Below, in pieces: positions 39,093 to 48,175 of a stretch of DNA of 64,000 nt. The notes beneath the pieces were generated by a model that saw only the letters and a program-made list of their open reading frames with translations, did not search any database and was not told the origin of the DNA. The stretch is taken from contig NZ_LDWR01000022.1 of assembly GCF_001039005.1 (NCBI RefSeq), forward strand, positions 1-64,000, read 5' to 3'. How positions within the stretch are numbered: the first letter of the stretch is position 1; each line of letters begins with the position of its first letter. Both the position numbers and the translations under genes were made by a program. The stretch comes from Burkholderia cepacia. Lineage in GTDB: Bacteria > Pseudomonadota > Gammaproteobacteria > Burkholderiales > Burkholderiaceae.

Positions 39093-39221
39093 TCAGGCGT
39101 CGACTTCACCCCCGTAACCAGTCGTCCAGTCGTAGACGACGAGTGCTTGGTCATTGGCCTTAGGGTACGGCTTTACATCCCTGTCATACCGCTTGCGGTG
39201 GCTAGTGAGATAATCTGTCAC
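39093..39221 (-). CDS. Small ORF, unknown
   Basis: 42 aa, GTG start at 39221 with GGGAGG 7 nt upstream, reading MTDYLTSHRKRYDRDVKPY and ending TTGYGGEVDA. The well-placed ribosome binding site favours translation. It is divergent from the 39245 gene with only 23 bp between starts. No family is recognised; it could equally be the tail of a decayed gene. Confidence 0.35.
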   Translation of the reverse strand: MTDYLTSHRKRYDRDVKPYPKANDQALVVYDWTTGYGGEVDA

Positions 39222-39244
39222 TTTTTGCCCTCCCGAAACAGAGC

Positions 39245-39979
39245 GTGGCTGCATATAAGTTCAAATTATCCTTGCTTCAGGCTGTTAGTGACTGGCAGCG
39301 TAGCTCGACTCCCACACGCGCTCAGATACTCAAGGAAGAAGCCGCTGCGTTACCTCCGAAGTTCCGGTCGGGCGTTAAGCGCTGCTACCGTCAGGTAGGG
39401 CTGACGAACGGTTACGTATGGAACTTGATAGCAGAGGACTGTCTTAGAGAGCGGATCTCTTCGTGGACCGTGAGCTATCCGGTGGCCATGGAGTTAAAAG
39501 GTGGTGTGCCGCCTAAGGACGGGGGTTATCAAGGGGTGATCATGGTGATCGAAAGGCCCGCGCCACACCGCGTTATTCTCAACCTAGATCGCCTGTACAG
39601 CGATTTTGAGTTTGTGGCTGCGATGGAGGCCAACAAAGCCTCCATCGTCGGCTATTACGACGGCGCTGGCCGTTACAAAGGAAATCAGCGCGAGGTTGTG
39701 ATAGAGCTCGATGAGATCAGCAAAGGCGACATTCGAGCGCTCGGCGGTTATTCAAGCGACGCCGATGAACTGACGTTGCTCGCCAATATGAGCGTCTATT
39801 CACATTTTGGCCGTCTGGCAACGCCTGCCGAGCTGGCAATGATAAGAGACCGAGCTGGCCCCGCCTGGCTCAGTCTGGCCGCTACCCGTCGCGTGCTCAC
39901 CCGCACAGAAGTACACGCAGAGATTCTGCGCGAGGTCAAAGCGCTTCAGGACAAAGCAGATACGACTCCAGTAGCTTAA
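39245..39979 (+). CDS. Hypothetical protein of the island
   Basis: 244 aa with a GTG start (VAAYKFKLSLLQAVSDWQRS). It looks soluble, with mixed alpha/beta composition: an N-terminal helical half (KFRSGVKRCYRQVGLTNGYVW), a central beta region (GVIMVIERPAPHRVILNLDRLY) and a C-terminal helix pair. No catalytic signature or membrane segment is identified. AT-richer codon use than the surrounding chromosome. It lies between the cyclodeaminase group and the second repeat copy, so it shares that cassette-like segment. Confidence 0.6.
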   Translation: MAAYKFKLSLLQAVSDWQRSSTPTRAQILKEEAAALPPKFRSGVKRCYRQVGLTNGYVWNLIAEDCLRERISSWTVSYPVAMELKGGVPPKDGGYQGVIMVIERPAPHRVILNLDRLYSDFEFVAAMEANKASIVGYYDGAGRYKGNQREVVIELDEISKGDIRALGGYSSDADELTLLANMSVYSHFGRLATPAELAMIRDRAGPAWLSLAATRRVLTRTEVHAEILREVKALQDKADTTPVA

Positions 39980-40200
39980 GCGGAAACAGTGCAATCCAAG
40001 AAGGCTAACCCACTAGATGCCTGAAGTTCGGTTTGCCCGGCGCCCGACGTTGCGCAGCACCGCGATCATTCGCAACATCGCTTACTACCGCGTGGACTGA
40101 ATTAGGCCGATAACTTGCCGATCAACTCGGCGGAACGAGCGGCCGTTGCCCCTTGGAAGCCGTCATTGCGCCGTCAGTAGCCTGAGTGGCAGTTCAGGGT

Positions 40201-40286
40201 CGCTAAGAGCAGTTTGCGTCGCCGCAGAACCGCCATTCGCTGTCGCGCGGAGTTCCTAGCGTCGGGATCGATGCGACAGCGAGATA
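40201..40286. repeat. Dispersed ~90-bp repeat, copy 2
   Basis: Begins CGCTAAGAG, continues GCGTCGC and AGAACCGCCATTCGCTGTCG, and ends GCGACAGCGAGAT, the same order as copy 1 at 36719-36815 with a diverged centre. Together the copies bracket a 3.4 kb segment carrying three or four genes. Confidence 0.7.
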
Positions 40287-40387
40287 GGGAACCTTACCAC
40301 TACGGCACGATTGCCAACTTAAACTCGCGAGGCGCACAACGCGTGACCGCGGCGGCTGGGCGCTGCAACACCATCACGGGGAGTTGA

Positions 40388-40549
40388 CACGGCCTTCGCG
40401 ACGCCACGCACGGTGACAACTTTATTTTTGTCTACTTCTACGAAGCGCTGAATTGCCGGCCAACAGGCGAGTATGTCGATCCGGGGTCGGTCTGGCGGTC
40501 GCACATCATCGTCCTCACGTGGGACGACCTGACGAGCCTCAATACCTGA
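40388..40549 (+). pseudogene. C-terminal fragment of an unidentified gene
   Basis: 53 codons to a TGA at 40547, with protein-like content (NFIFVYFYEALNC, then YVDPGSVWRSHIIVLTWDDL), preceded in frame by a TGA at 40385 and lacking a start. It looks like the tail of a truncated gene. Family unknown. Confidence 0.35.
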
Positions 40550-40907
40550 CGACCATCGCGGCGGCGTTCGCGTGAGGCGGCGTGCGTCATGCACCTCATC
40601 TACATCGTCCATAAGAACATTGGAGGAAACCCTGATTCGTCCCGACGAACCGGGATTGAGATCTCAACCTCCTGTCAGGATTGCCAGCTTGCTCACATCC
40701 GTGGCCAGGCATGTAATTCGACCGCAGCGGCTGGCTAAGCGTGATACGGACGACGCATCACCAAGCACGAAATTGGCCTAATCAATCCCGCTTTTCAAAG
40801 CCTCTCTGAAGCTCGACTTAGCGACTCGGCCATTGCTGCATCAATCAGGATCGTGATCTCGCGGATCGCTGAAATCGATGTGCTTCCGGATGCCCTGGAG
40901 CCCCAAC

Positions 40908-42104
40908 ATGCACGACGCAACGCATCGCTTTGACGTCATCGTTGTCGGTGGAGGGCCCATGGGCCTATCGACCGCCTACCATCTCGGCAAGCGCAAGGCC
41001 AGGACGCTGGTGCTCGAGCAGTTCACCTTCGTGAACCAGCTTGGCAGCTCGGCTGGCGTGTCGCGCCAGTTCCGCATTCCCTATCCCGACGCCTACATGG
41101 TCAAGCTGGTCAAGCAGTCGATCCCCTATTGGGACGAGTTGCAAGGCTTGACGCCGCAGCCGCTCATGGACACGGTCGGCACCTTGTGGTTCGGCGATCC
41201 GACAGTCAAGTCGACAGAGGGCAATATCCCCGCCGCCGAGCAAGCGCTGAAGGCCGAAGGGGTTGCCTATGAAACGCTGGATGCGGGCGAATTGGAGAGG
41301 CGTTTTCACTTTCGCAATCTGCCGTCGACGTATACGGGACTATTTCAGGCCCAAGGCGCCAGCATCGATCTCGCGGCCACGCAGCGGACGCTACTCGACT
41401 GGAATCAGCGCTCTCCCTTCGTGCAGCTGTTGCAGGAGGCGCCGGTCATCGGCATCGAGCGTCGGCAGGGCCTCTTTGAAGTGAAGACTCCGCTTGGGAC
41501 CTTCAGTGCCGAAAAGCTGGTGCTGACGCCGGGCCCCTATGCTGACGACGTGTTCAAGCTGCTGGGGTTCCGTATTGCGGCGACCTACTGGAATATGGCC
41601 TCGGCCTACTACCGCAAGACTCGGCCGGATATCCAGTACCCCACCTGGTTCGTTTTCCAGAACCCGGTGGGCGACAACGGCAATCAGTTCTACGGTTTCC
41701 CGGAGGTCGCCTGGAATTACCCGGGCTATATCCGTGTCGCCTCCGATTTCGTCCTCGCGCCGCTGACGTCCCCCGATCAGCGCACGCCCATTCCGAATCC
41801 TCAGGAGCTCGCGTTCACGGCCGAGTGGGTCGGCGAGCATATGGAGGGTCTCGAGCCGGTGCCGCGCTTCACGTCGACCTGCCTCGTCGCGCTCAGCAAG
41901 ATTGCGAACAAGGAATTGCTGATCGACTTCGCGCCCGACTATGTGCCGAACCACCGCGACATCGTCATCTATGCGACCGGCTGGGCCGGAAAGTTCGTTC
42001 CGCTGCTAGGCGAAATTCTTTGCCAGTTGACCCTGGACGGCCATACCCCATTCGACATCTCGCACTTCTCCACCGGCAGCCACTATTTCAACAAGCTGGC
42101 CTGA
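40908..42104 (+). CDS. FAD-dependent amine oxidase of the sarcosine oxidase / N-methyltryptophan oxidase family
   Basis: 398 aa. The N-terminal FAD site VVGGGPMGLSTAYHLGK (about residues 12-28) opens a DAO-fold protein. The size and the Cys in FTSTCLVALSK fit the monomeric sarcosine oxidase group, where that cysteine binds FAD covalently; the covalent link here is inferred. GWAGKFVPLLGEIL near the C-terminus is the family's second FAD contact. It oxidises a secondary or primary amine with O2, giving H2O2. GGAG lies 8 nt before the ATG at 40908. It is first of a seven-gene rightward cluster, 33 bp before the next oxidase. Confidence 0.83.
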   Translation: MHDATHRFDVIVVGGGPMGLSTAYHLGKRKARTLVLEQFTFVNQLGSSAGVSRQFRIPYPDAYMVKLVKQSIPYWDELQGLTPQPLMDTVGTLWFGDPTVKSTEGNIPAAEQALKAEGVAYETLDAGELERRFHFRNLPSTYTGLFQAQGASIDLAATQRTLLDWNQRSPFVQLLQEAPVIGIERRQGLFEVKTPLGTFSAEKLVLTPGPYADDVFKLLGFRIAATYWNMASAYYRKTRPDIQYPTWFVFQNPVGDNGNQFYGFPEVAWNYPGYIRVASDFVLAPLTSPDQRTPIPNPQELAFTAEWVGEHMEGLEPVPRFTSTCLVALSKIANKELLIDFAPDYVPNHRDIVIYATGWAGKFVPLLGEILCQLTLDGHTPFDISHFSTGSHYFNKLA

Positions 42105-42137
42105 GCGCAGGCCGGGCATCTACGGGAGCAGGACACC

Positions 42138-44129
42138 ATGGCAAGCAAGACCTATTCGATCTTCGGGTGTGGTGCCGCCGGTCTATACACGGCCTGGCGA
42201 CTGTTGAATGGCCGGACGCGAGCGGGGGGCGATCCGCATCGGCAGTTGCAGCAGGGCGACGTCCTGGAACTCTTCGACTGGGGCAAGTACGATTTTTCGA
42301 AGGAATTTCAGGGCACCCGTGCACCCGGTGCCCGGGTCTGCACCTGGCACTACCAGAACAATCCCGACCATTCGTACCTCGAGTTGGGCGGCATGCGCTA
42401 TTCGCAATGGAACGGCAACAACGACGGTAAAGCGCAGGGCCACCGGCTGGTCACGACGGTGATCGCCAAGCTCGGGCTCGACCGCTATGCCGTGCCTTTC
42501 AACGAATCGAGCAATCCCCTCTACTACCTGCGCGCCAGGAATCTCTATCAAAACGATATTTCTTCGCGCACGCCGGCGCCGTACGCAGCCAACAACTTTG
42601 CTGCCGCGACCACGCCCGACCAGGGATTCGCCGTCGTCGAAGCGTTGTCGGTCACGAGCACCAGTGGTCCGAGCACACGCAAGCAGTGGGACGCGTTTTA
42701 TCAGCATGGCCGCATCACGGCCGAACTGCCGTCGAGCTCCATCTTCCAGAAAGGCGATTTGCTCAAGGACGTCGGTTATTGGAACCTGATGTACGACCAG
42801 CTCGGCTCGGAAGGCTATCAGTACGCCGCGGACGGCAACGGATACTCGTCCAACGTGATCAACTGGAATGCCGCGGTCGCCTTCGAGGCAAACAACGAAT
42901 TCACGCCGGGCAATCAGTACATGACGCTGACGACCGGCTACTCGGGCATGTTTCACGCATTGTTTGCGGCCATCGAGCAGTTGGCGAGGCAGCGAGGCGT
43001 CACGCTTCAGTACTACCCGAACCAGCGGCTGCGCTCCATCCATGTCGATGACGGCGTCGTCCATTACACGATCGCGAAGCGGGAAGATCCCTACCGGGAG
43101 GCGGCCCGTCAGACCACGTCGGCCGCCTGGCTGGCCATGCCGCGCGCGGCGCTCGAACAGGTTGCCCAGGGCTCCCGCTATGACGATCGGGGCGGACTGG
43201 ACGTCCTGAACGACCAGAAGGTCAAGCTCTATCTCGAGTCGGCCATCATGCAACCGTCTTACAAGGTCGGCATGTTCTTCGAGAATGAATGGTGGTTGGA
43301 CCCGGTTACGCCCTATCCGCCAAAGATCGACGGTTATGAAGTAACGGATGCCGTGATCGCGTCGCTCAAGGAGCAGGACTTTCCGCCCGTGTTCGTGCAG
43401 GCGATGTCCGGTTCGGACACGATCCTGAATGTCCAGTTCGCGAGCGCCGACGAGCTGGTCAAGGCTGTGGAACAAGCTGCCGACGAGCGGATGACCGTCA
43501 AACAGGAAACGTTGCTGCTCGCCGTCGCAAAGCGCAACACCATGGGACCGAGCGTGACCGACACGCCGATCCGCATGGTGGTCTATTTCGGCAATAACGC
43601 GGCTGACAAGAATACAAAGCCGGTCTACGGCCTGCTGGCTTCCTACGACGACGAAACCTTCACGACGTTTTGGCGCGAGCTGGAGCTCGGGCCGAACGAA
43701 GAGCGGCATGTGCCGATCGCCGACGATATCCAACCGCTGATCGGGCCGCGCAAGGTGCCCGACAGAATGGTCAAGATGCTGCGAAAGCAGCTGGCGGAAT
43801 TGCACTTTGGGCCGAACTCGGACTTTGCGGACGTGCCCGAGCCGCTCGAGGCGGCCTATGTCGACTGGTCGCTGCCGCCGTTCCGTGCGGGCTACCACGC
43901 GTGGGCTGCGCACTACGACGTTGCCGACGTCCAGCAAAAAATACGCAAGCCGTCGCAGCTGATCGACGGCAAGGATGCGCCCGTCTTTATCGTAGGGGAG
44001 TGCTACTCAAACGATCAGGCCTGGGTGGAAGGCGCCTATTGCACGGCGGAATCGGTGCTCAACGATTTCTTCGACATCGAGCCGTTGATTGATGATTCCG
44101 AATACCCGTTCATCTGTCAGCCAATCTGA
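42138..44129 (+). CDS. Flavin-dependent amine / L-amino acid oxidase-like protein
   Basis: 663 aa, long for the family. N-terminal dinucleotide site IFGCGAAGLYTAWRLL (about residues 8-23), then ELGGMRYSQW (the conserved GGMR of flavin amine oxidases, about 82-91). C-terminal substrate/FAD region: FIVGECYSNDQAWVEGAYCTAESVL (about 617-641), equivalent to the GE..S..GW.EGA motif. It probably oxidises an amino acid to the imine with H2O2 release. The ferritin-like gene that follows resembles VioB-type imine-coupling proteins, whose partner VioA is an amino acid oxidase, so an imine handover is conceivable. Confidence 0.8.
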   Translation: MASKTYSIFGCGAAGLYTAWRLLNGRTRAGGDPHRQLQQGDVLELFDWGKYDFSKEFQGTRAPGARVCTWHYQNNPDHSYLELGGMRYSQWNGNNDGKAQGHRLVTTVIAKLGLDRYAVPFNESSNPLYYLRARNLYQNDISSRTPAPYAANNFAAATTPDQGFAVVEALSVTSTSGPSTRKQWDAFYQHGRITAELPSSSIFQKGDLLKDVGYWNLMYDQLGSEGYQYAADGNGYSSNVINWNAAVAFEANNEFTPGNQYMTLTTGYSGMFHALFAAIEQLARQRGVTLQYYPNQRLRSIHVDDGVVHYTIAKREDPYREAARQTTSAAWLAMPRAALEQVAQGSRYDDRGGLDVLNDQKVKLYLESAIMQPSYKVGMFFENEWWLDPVTPYPPKIDGYEVTDAVIASLKEQDFPPVFVQAMSGSDTILNVQFASADELVKAVEQAADERMTVKQETLLLAVAKRNTMGPSVTDTPIRMVVYFGNNAADKNTKPVYGLLASYDDETFTTFWRELELGPNEERHVPIADDIQPLIGPRKVPDRMVKMLRKQLAELHFGPNSDFADVPEPLEAAYVDWSLPPFRAGYHAWAAHYDVADVQQKIRKPSQLIDGKDAPVFIVGECYSNDQAWVEGAYCTAESVLNDFFDIEPLIDDSEYPFICQPI

Positions 44130-44198
44130 TTGTTCGGCGCATGCGGTCGCAGCTAAACGTGCCGCGGATCTCTACGGAGAGCCGGAGCCGAGAAAGAC

Positions 44199-44227
44199 GA
44201 GCGGGAGGGGCGGTGACGCGCCCGCTC
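44199..44227. repeat. Hairpin in the gap before the ferritin-like gene
   Basis: GAGCGGG at 44199-44205 pairs with CCCGCTC at 44221-44227. It sits in a 217 bp gap, the largest inside the oxidase cluster, and could attenuate transcription or mark a boundary between two transcripts. Confidence 0.35.
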
Positions 44228-44346
44228 GAACGACCGCGCGGCTAGTCGAAAGACGTTTGGCGCGCATCGATACCGAAGTACCAGCCATTCCCTGTAGTTC
44301 TGCACGACCCTCTTTTTCAGACGTAGGTAATAAATAAGGAGCGGCA

Positions 44347-45876
44347 ATGCAATCTCTCAGATTGTGGCGGCATCTCGCGCCCGGCGGTTCATCCCTGGAG
44401 CGGCTTGCGCCTGGCGAGCCGGTCGCCGAAGACTATTCCATCAAGCATCTGCTCGAGCATGAGCTCTCGACGCGCGACTACGTCACCTATCTGCTGTCCA
44501 TCGACGCGGAAATCGAGCATTGCCTGATGGTGCAGTATCTGTACGCCGGCTATTCGCTGGGCGGGCCGCAGGTGCCGGAGGCGTTTCGCGACACGGTCCG
44601 CAATTGGCAGGAAACCATCCTCGGCATCGCCAAGGAGGAGATGGGCCACCTGATCACGGTGCAGAACGTGCTGCGTCTGATCGGCTCGCCGTTGCATTTC
44701 GAGCGTGACGATTATCCGTGGGATACGCCGTTCTATCCGTTCCCTTTCATGCTCGAACCGCTGACGCTGGATTCGCTAGCGAAATACGTCTATACGGAGG
44801 CGCCGCTCCATTGGGACGGCGGCGAGCTGGGCAAGGATATCCGTCGACGCGTCGGAGAGCAGGTATCCAGGCCTCATCAGGTCGCCGAGCTGTTTCATAC
44901 GCTGATTCCGCTCGTCAGGGACCACCTGCCCGACGATGTGTTCCAGGCCGACACCTACCGCTGCCAGGCGGATTTCGCCGAATGGGGACGCGGGTACAAG
45001 GGCGGCCACAGGGGCAGCGGCGGCGGTCGCTCTCTAGGCGGAACGCCGGACGTGCTCGTGATGCCCGCCACTTCGCGCGACGACGCGGTGAGCGCGCTGG
45101 ATAAAATCTCCAAGCAAGGGGAGGCGCCCCACGGCAAGGATCCCTCGCATTTCGTGCGCTTTTTGCGGATCTATGTCGAGATGCGCGCGGTCCTCGAAGG
45201 CGAGCTGTGCGGCGTCGACATCTGGCTTGCCGCACGCCCCGACGACTTTCTCGAAGAAGCGTGGACGGAAGCCTATCCGGCAGCGGCGGCCGAGCTGCAC
45301 GCGGCGAAGGTAGACGACACCTGGCGGCCTTCGCGGCCCGTCGCGGTCAATCCCTACGTGGCGCTCGACCCCGAGCTCGAGCCGGAGCAGGGCGGCGCAC
45401 CCGTGACGCCCATCACCGAGCCGGTGACCCAGCTGTGGGCGTCGCTGTTCAACCTGCGCTACCGCATGCTGCTGCAGTACCTGATCCACAGCTTCACGCT
45501 CTACGGCGGGCTCAATGCGGCCGGGCAGTTCACGCCGCGCGGCACGATCGTCAATGCGGCGTTCGGCGAGATGTACAACCTGCGCGCGCTCTCGGAGATC
45601 CTGATGCAGTCGCGCGTGTCGATTGAGCCGGACGCGTCGCTCGCGGGGCCGCCGTTCCAGATGCCCTATACGCTCAACAGCCCGTTCGGCGAGGCAAATC
45701 GCTGGCGCGGGCACCTCGATCTGCTCGCGGCCTCGGAGAACCTCGTGGTGGCCTTGCTGGCCAAGACCGATGCCGCGCGCCATCCGTATTTGCTCAGTCT
45801 GCGCGAAGCCGACAGGAACCTGGCCGCTGTCGCCAGGCGCATCCTGTCCGGCGACGTCGACCTGGCGCTACTCTAG
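44347..45876 (+). CDS. Ferritin-like domain protein (VioB / iminophenyl-pyruvate dimer synthase-like)
   Basis: 509 aa. Residues ~40-110 form a ferritin-like helix pair with diiron-type ligands: IDAEIEHCLMVQYLYAGYS and IAKEEMGHLITVQNVLRLIG give the E...ExxH pattern. A second helical region (about 360-430, RYRMLLQYLIHSFTLYGG) follows. In VioB/RebD proteins this type of domain couples imines made by a partner amino acid oxidase. AAGGAG precedes the ATG. It is followed after 9 bp by the LodA-like N-half gene, so it is translationally grouped with the quinoprotein genes. Activity is inferred. Confidence 0.72.
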   Translation: MQSLRLWRHLAPGGSSLERLAPGEPVAEDYSIKHLLEHELSTRDYVTYLLSIDAEIEHCLMVQYLYAGYSLGGPQVPEAFRDTVRNWQETILGIAKEEMGHLITVQNVLRLIGSPLHFERDDYPWDTPFYPFPFMLEPLTLDSLAKYVYTEAPLHWDGGELGKDIRRRVGEQVSRPHQVAELFHTLIPLVRDHLPDDVFQADTYRCQADFAEWGRGYKGGHRGSGGGRSLGGTPDVLVMPATSRDDAVSALDKISKQGEAPHGKDPSHFVRFLRIYVEMRAVLEGELCGVDIWLAARPDDFLEEAWTEAYPAAAAELHAAKVDDTWRPSRPVAVNPYVALDPELEPEQGGAPVTPITEPVTQLWASLFNLRYRMLLQYLIHSFTLYGGLNAAGQFTPRGTIVNAAFGEMYNLRALSEILMQSRVSIEPDASLAGPPFQMPYTLNSPFGEANRWRGHLDLLAASENLVVALLAKTDAARHPYLLSLREADRNLAAVARRILSGDVDLALL

Positions 45877-45885
45877 GAGCCGCAC

Positions 45886-47322
45886 ATGCCGATACTGGAA
45901 CTCCGGATTTTGCCGCCCATCGCGGTCGGCAGGCTGGGCGCTGCGGCGACGCCGCTGGAAGCGTTCGACCTCGTCGTCGATCCCGACAACCCGCTCGACT
46001 TTCGACGCATCGTGCCGTGCACCACGCTGGAGGTGGATCCCGAAAGCGGCGAGATCGTGAAGGCCTATGTGCCCGACACGATTCGCTTCAAGGACGAGAA
46101 CAGGAAGGTGCGGCCTGTCGCGCCTTTTCTCGAAGTGTTTGCGCGCACGAGCGAGGCGCCCGATACGCTGCAGCCGCTCACGCTGCAATTGCTCGCGATG
46201 GAACAACTCGATCTCGACGCGCTGCATTGGGATATCCATCTGGGCAACATCAAGATCTACCGCCGCACCAACGACGCGAACGACAAGATCCACGCGAACC
46301 TGACCGGCCTCAAGGATCACAAGCGGCACGCGATGCAAGGCCATTGCGAACACTTTCGCCAGGGGCGGTATCTTCCGCTTGGCTACGTCCAGTTCGTCAA
46401 GCCGACGGCGCAGTTCCCCGAGATCCGCCTGCGCTACACCCCTGCCGCCGGTATCGTGTACGGCACGCGGCTGGTGCGCCGCACCTCGGACAAGGAAAGC
46501 GAAGACAAGCTGAAGCTCGATCCCGTCATCGATCGCGACGATCTCCTGCTCTACGCCGAGACGCCCGGCAAGTGGCTCGGCTTCAAGGAGGCGGGTGGCC
46601 CCACGAAGGAGCATCCCGCGCCGACCAACCCCGCGCAGATTTTTGCCGGATACGCCGACAAGGATGGCAATCAAGTCAGCTGGGGTTATCTCGACGACGA
46701 ATGCGATGGCCACGTGCAAGTCGTGCTGACGAGGAAGGACGGCTCCACGCTGCGCGCGCACGGCTATATCGGCGCCGGGCCGCCGGCCTATGCGCCCGAT
46801 ACCTTGCCGGTGCGCGTGGTGTCTGACGAGATGGAACAGATTCTCCACGGCATCCACGTCGCGGAAGAGAGCGTATCGATCGACGAAGCCACGGAGATCG
46901 TCCTGCGTGCGCTCGAAACGATCCGCCTCATGAACACCGCCGTCATGAACGGCAACCCGGTCAACGGAAGGCTCAACGTCGCGAGCACGATGGTGCGACA
47001 GAACACGGCCGACTTCGAGCGCTATTACGAGCCGATCGCCGCCGAATCGATCGTCGACAATCTCGCGCTGCGTGCGCTGCACGAGCGCGTGTTCAGCACG
47101 CTGGCGGCGGGTGGCGCGCCGTGGTTCGCCAAGCTGCTGCGCCAGCCCGAGGAGATCGGCGACCTGACCGCCGAGGGCTTGCGCAAGATGCCGGCCCTGA
47201 TGCGCGGGGCGGATGGCCGCAGCCTGACGCTCACGCGCCGGCACATCAACCTGGTGATCAAGGCGGCGCGAGACGCGATGTTCGGACAACCTGATCCGAA
47301 GGGAGACAAGCATGTCGGCTAA
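45886..47322 (+). CDS. LodA-like N-terminal half of a putative CTQ-dependent oxidase
   Basis: 478 aa. Segment order follows the N-terminal domain of LodA/GoxA oxidases. It starts with LELRILPPIAVGRLGAAATP (cf. the IHPAIGIARVG opening), then RKVRPVAPFLEVFAR, then ALHWDIHLGNIKIY (cf. W-x-VHLANKK). SWGYLDDECDGHVQVVL (cf. W-DD-SDGPV) and GAGPPAYAPDTLPVRVVSDEMEQIL (cf. APP-YAP) come last. LodA-type proteins are single chains of about 700 aa; here the chain ends and the C-terminal half is a separate gene overlapping by 11 bp. Cytosolic, no signal peptide. The match is by eye and needs a profile search. Confidence 0.6.
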   Translation: MPILELRILPPIAVGRLGAAATPLEAFDLVVDPDNPLDFRRIVPCTTLEVDPESGEIVKAYVPDTIRFKDENRKVRPVAPFLEVFARTSEAPDTLQPLTLQLLAMEQLDLDALHWDIHLGNIKIYRRTNDANDKIHANLTGLKDHKRHAMQGHCEHFRQGRYLPLGYVQFVKPTAQFPEIRLRYTPAAGIVYGTRLVRRTSDKESEDKLKLDPVIDRDDLLLYAETPGKWLGFKEAGGPTKEHPAPTNPAQIFAGYADKDGNQVSWGYLDDECDGHVQVVLTRKDGSTLRAHGYIGAGPPAYAPDTLPVRVVSDEMEQILHGIHVAEESVSIDEATEIVLRALETIRLMNTAVMNGNPVNGRLNVASTMVRQNTADFERYYEPIAAESIVDNLALRALHERVFSTLAAGGAPWFAKLLRQPEEIGDLTAEGLRKMPALMRGADGRSLTLTRRHINLVIKAARDAMFGQPDPKGDKHVG

Positions 47323-48175
47323 CGATCCGAACGTTCCGAAAGACCTCGAACAGCCCGGCAACGGGGAGATCCGCGCGTCCAACCTGACCGCGCAGATTCA
47401 CCATCGCGGCGTGGGCAACCCGGCCTCGGCGCTGCCGCGCACGGCGATTTCGAATTGCTTCCCGGGCCTGGAGTTCGATTTCCGCAATTTCTGGCGGCGC
47501 GCATTCGTCGGCATCACCCTGGTCGAGAACAACAACTACGTCGTCGATGCGGAGCCGGGCTACGAGCATCTCAAGACGCGCCGCCTGCTGAGCTTCGACG
47601 GCCACAAGGTCGGCACGATGGTCCTCACGAAAGGGCCGGTGCTGCCAGGCGGGGATCCTGTCACGCTGGCGAGCGTGCCCAATCCCAATGCGGTGTCGTT
47701 CATGGAGTGGTCGAACTCCATCGCCCGCATCGTGCATTTGCAGGGCAAGCCGGTCGAATGCGAATTCACGGCTCACGAGAACGCCCTGGAAGAGGTGTAC
47801 TACGTCCAAGGCAAAACCGAGACCCTGAAGGCGACGCTCACGCTGAGGCACTTTTTCGAGGGCGACACCGCCAGCTTCAACCCCGAGATGTTGAAACCGG
47901 GCGAGCTGACGCAAGGCCTCTGCGCGCCCTGGCAGAACGACTATCGCGAATGCGCGTGCTACTACTGGGCCGCGTCGCGACCCGACTTCGTCAATGTCGA
48001 GCCGGGCGACGACGGGCTGGCGCGCGGCGACATGTGGCTCTCCAAGCGCCGCACGGGCACGTACGTGCCGGACAATCGCGTCGACACGCGGTTGTGGTCC
48101 TACGACGATCTGTTCCGGTCCTGGCAGGAGGATCTTCAGTTCGTGATCCGCGGCAAGGATGCCGATGAAACCTGA
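47312..48175 (+). CDS. LodA-like C-terminal half with putative CTQ-forming residues
   Basis: 287 aa. The motif LTQGLCAPWQNDYRECACYYWA followed by SRPDFV (residues 199-227) matches the LodA/GoxA C-terminal signature LT-x-PWQADF-x2-C-x-WWPAQRPD. ISNCFPGLEFDFRNFW (47-61) matches the family's FPGIE region. Cysteines are at 49, 150, 204, 214 and 216, and tryptophans at 207 and 219 among others. In LodA the cofactor is made from one Cys and one Trp of the C-terminal domain; I cannot tell by eye which pair is used. It overlaps both neighbours (11 bp upstream, 17 bp downstream), implying coupled translation and a two-subunit enzyme. Confidence 0.65.
   Translation: MSANDPNVPKDLEQPGNGEIRASNLTAQIHHRGVGNPASALPRTAISNCFPGLEFDFRNFWRRAFVGITLVENNNYVVDAEPGYEHLKTRRLLSFDGHKVGTMVLTKGPVLPGGDPVTLASVPNPNAVSFMEWSNSIARIVHLQGKPVECEFTAHENALEEVYYVQGKTETLKATLTLRHFFEGDTASFNPEMLKPGELTQGLCAPWQNDYRECACYYWAASRPDFVNVEPGDDGLARGDMWLSKRRTGTYVPDNRVDTRLWSYDDLFRSWQEDLQFVIRGKDADET

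Larger units (their letters stand above)
39980..40907. other. Gene-poor right end of the island
   Basis: About 930 bp with repeat copy 2 (40201-40286) and a likely gene fragment (40388-40549). The rest holds only short frames on both strands. The promoter for the oxidase cluster starting at 40908 is expected near its right end. Confidence 0.45.

Noticed and set aside
30305..40907. Search for an integrase, transposase or tRNA attachment site for the island
   Set aside because: No recombinase motif, tRNA-like sequence or terminal direct repeat was found by eye. Some stretches near 31.1-31.5 kb look like decayed mobile DNA but cannot be assigned.
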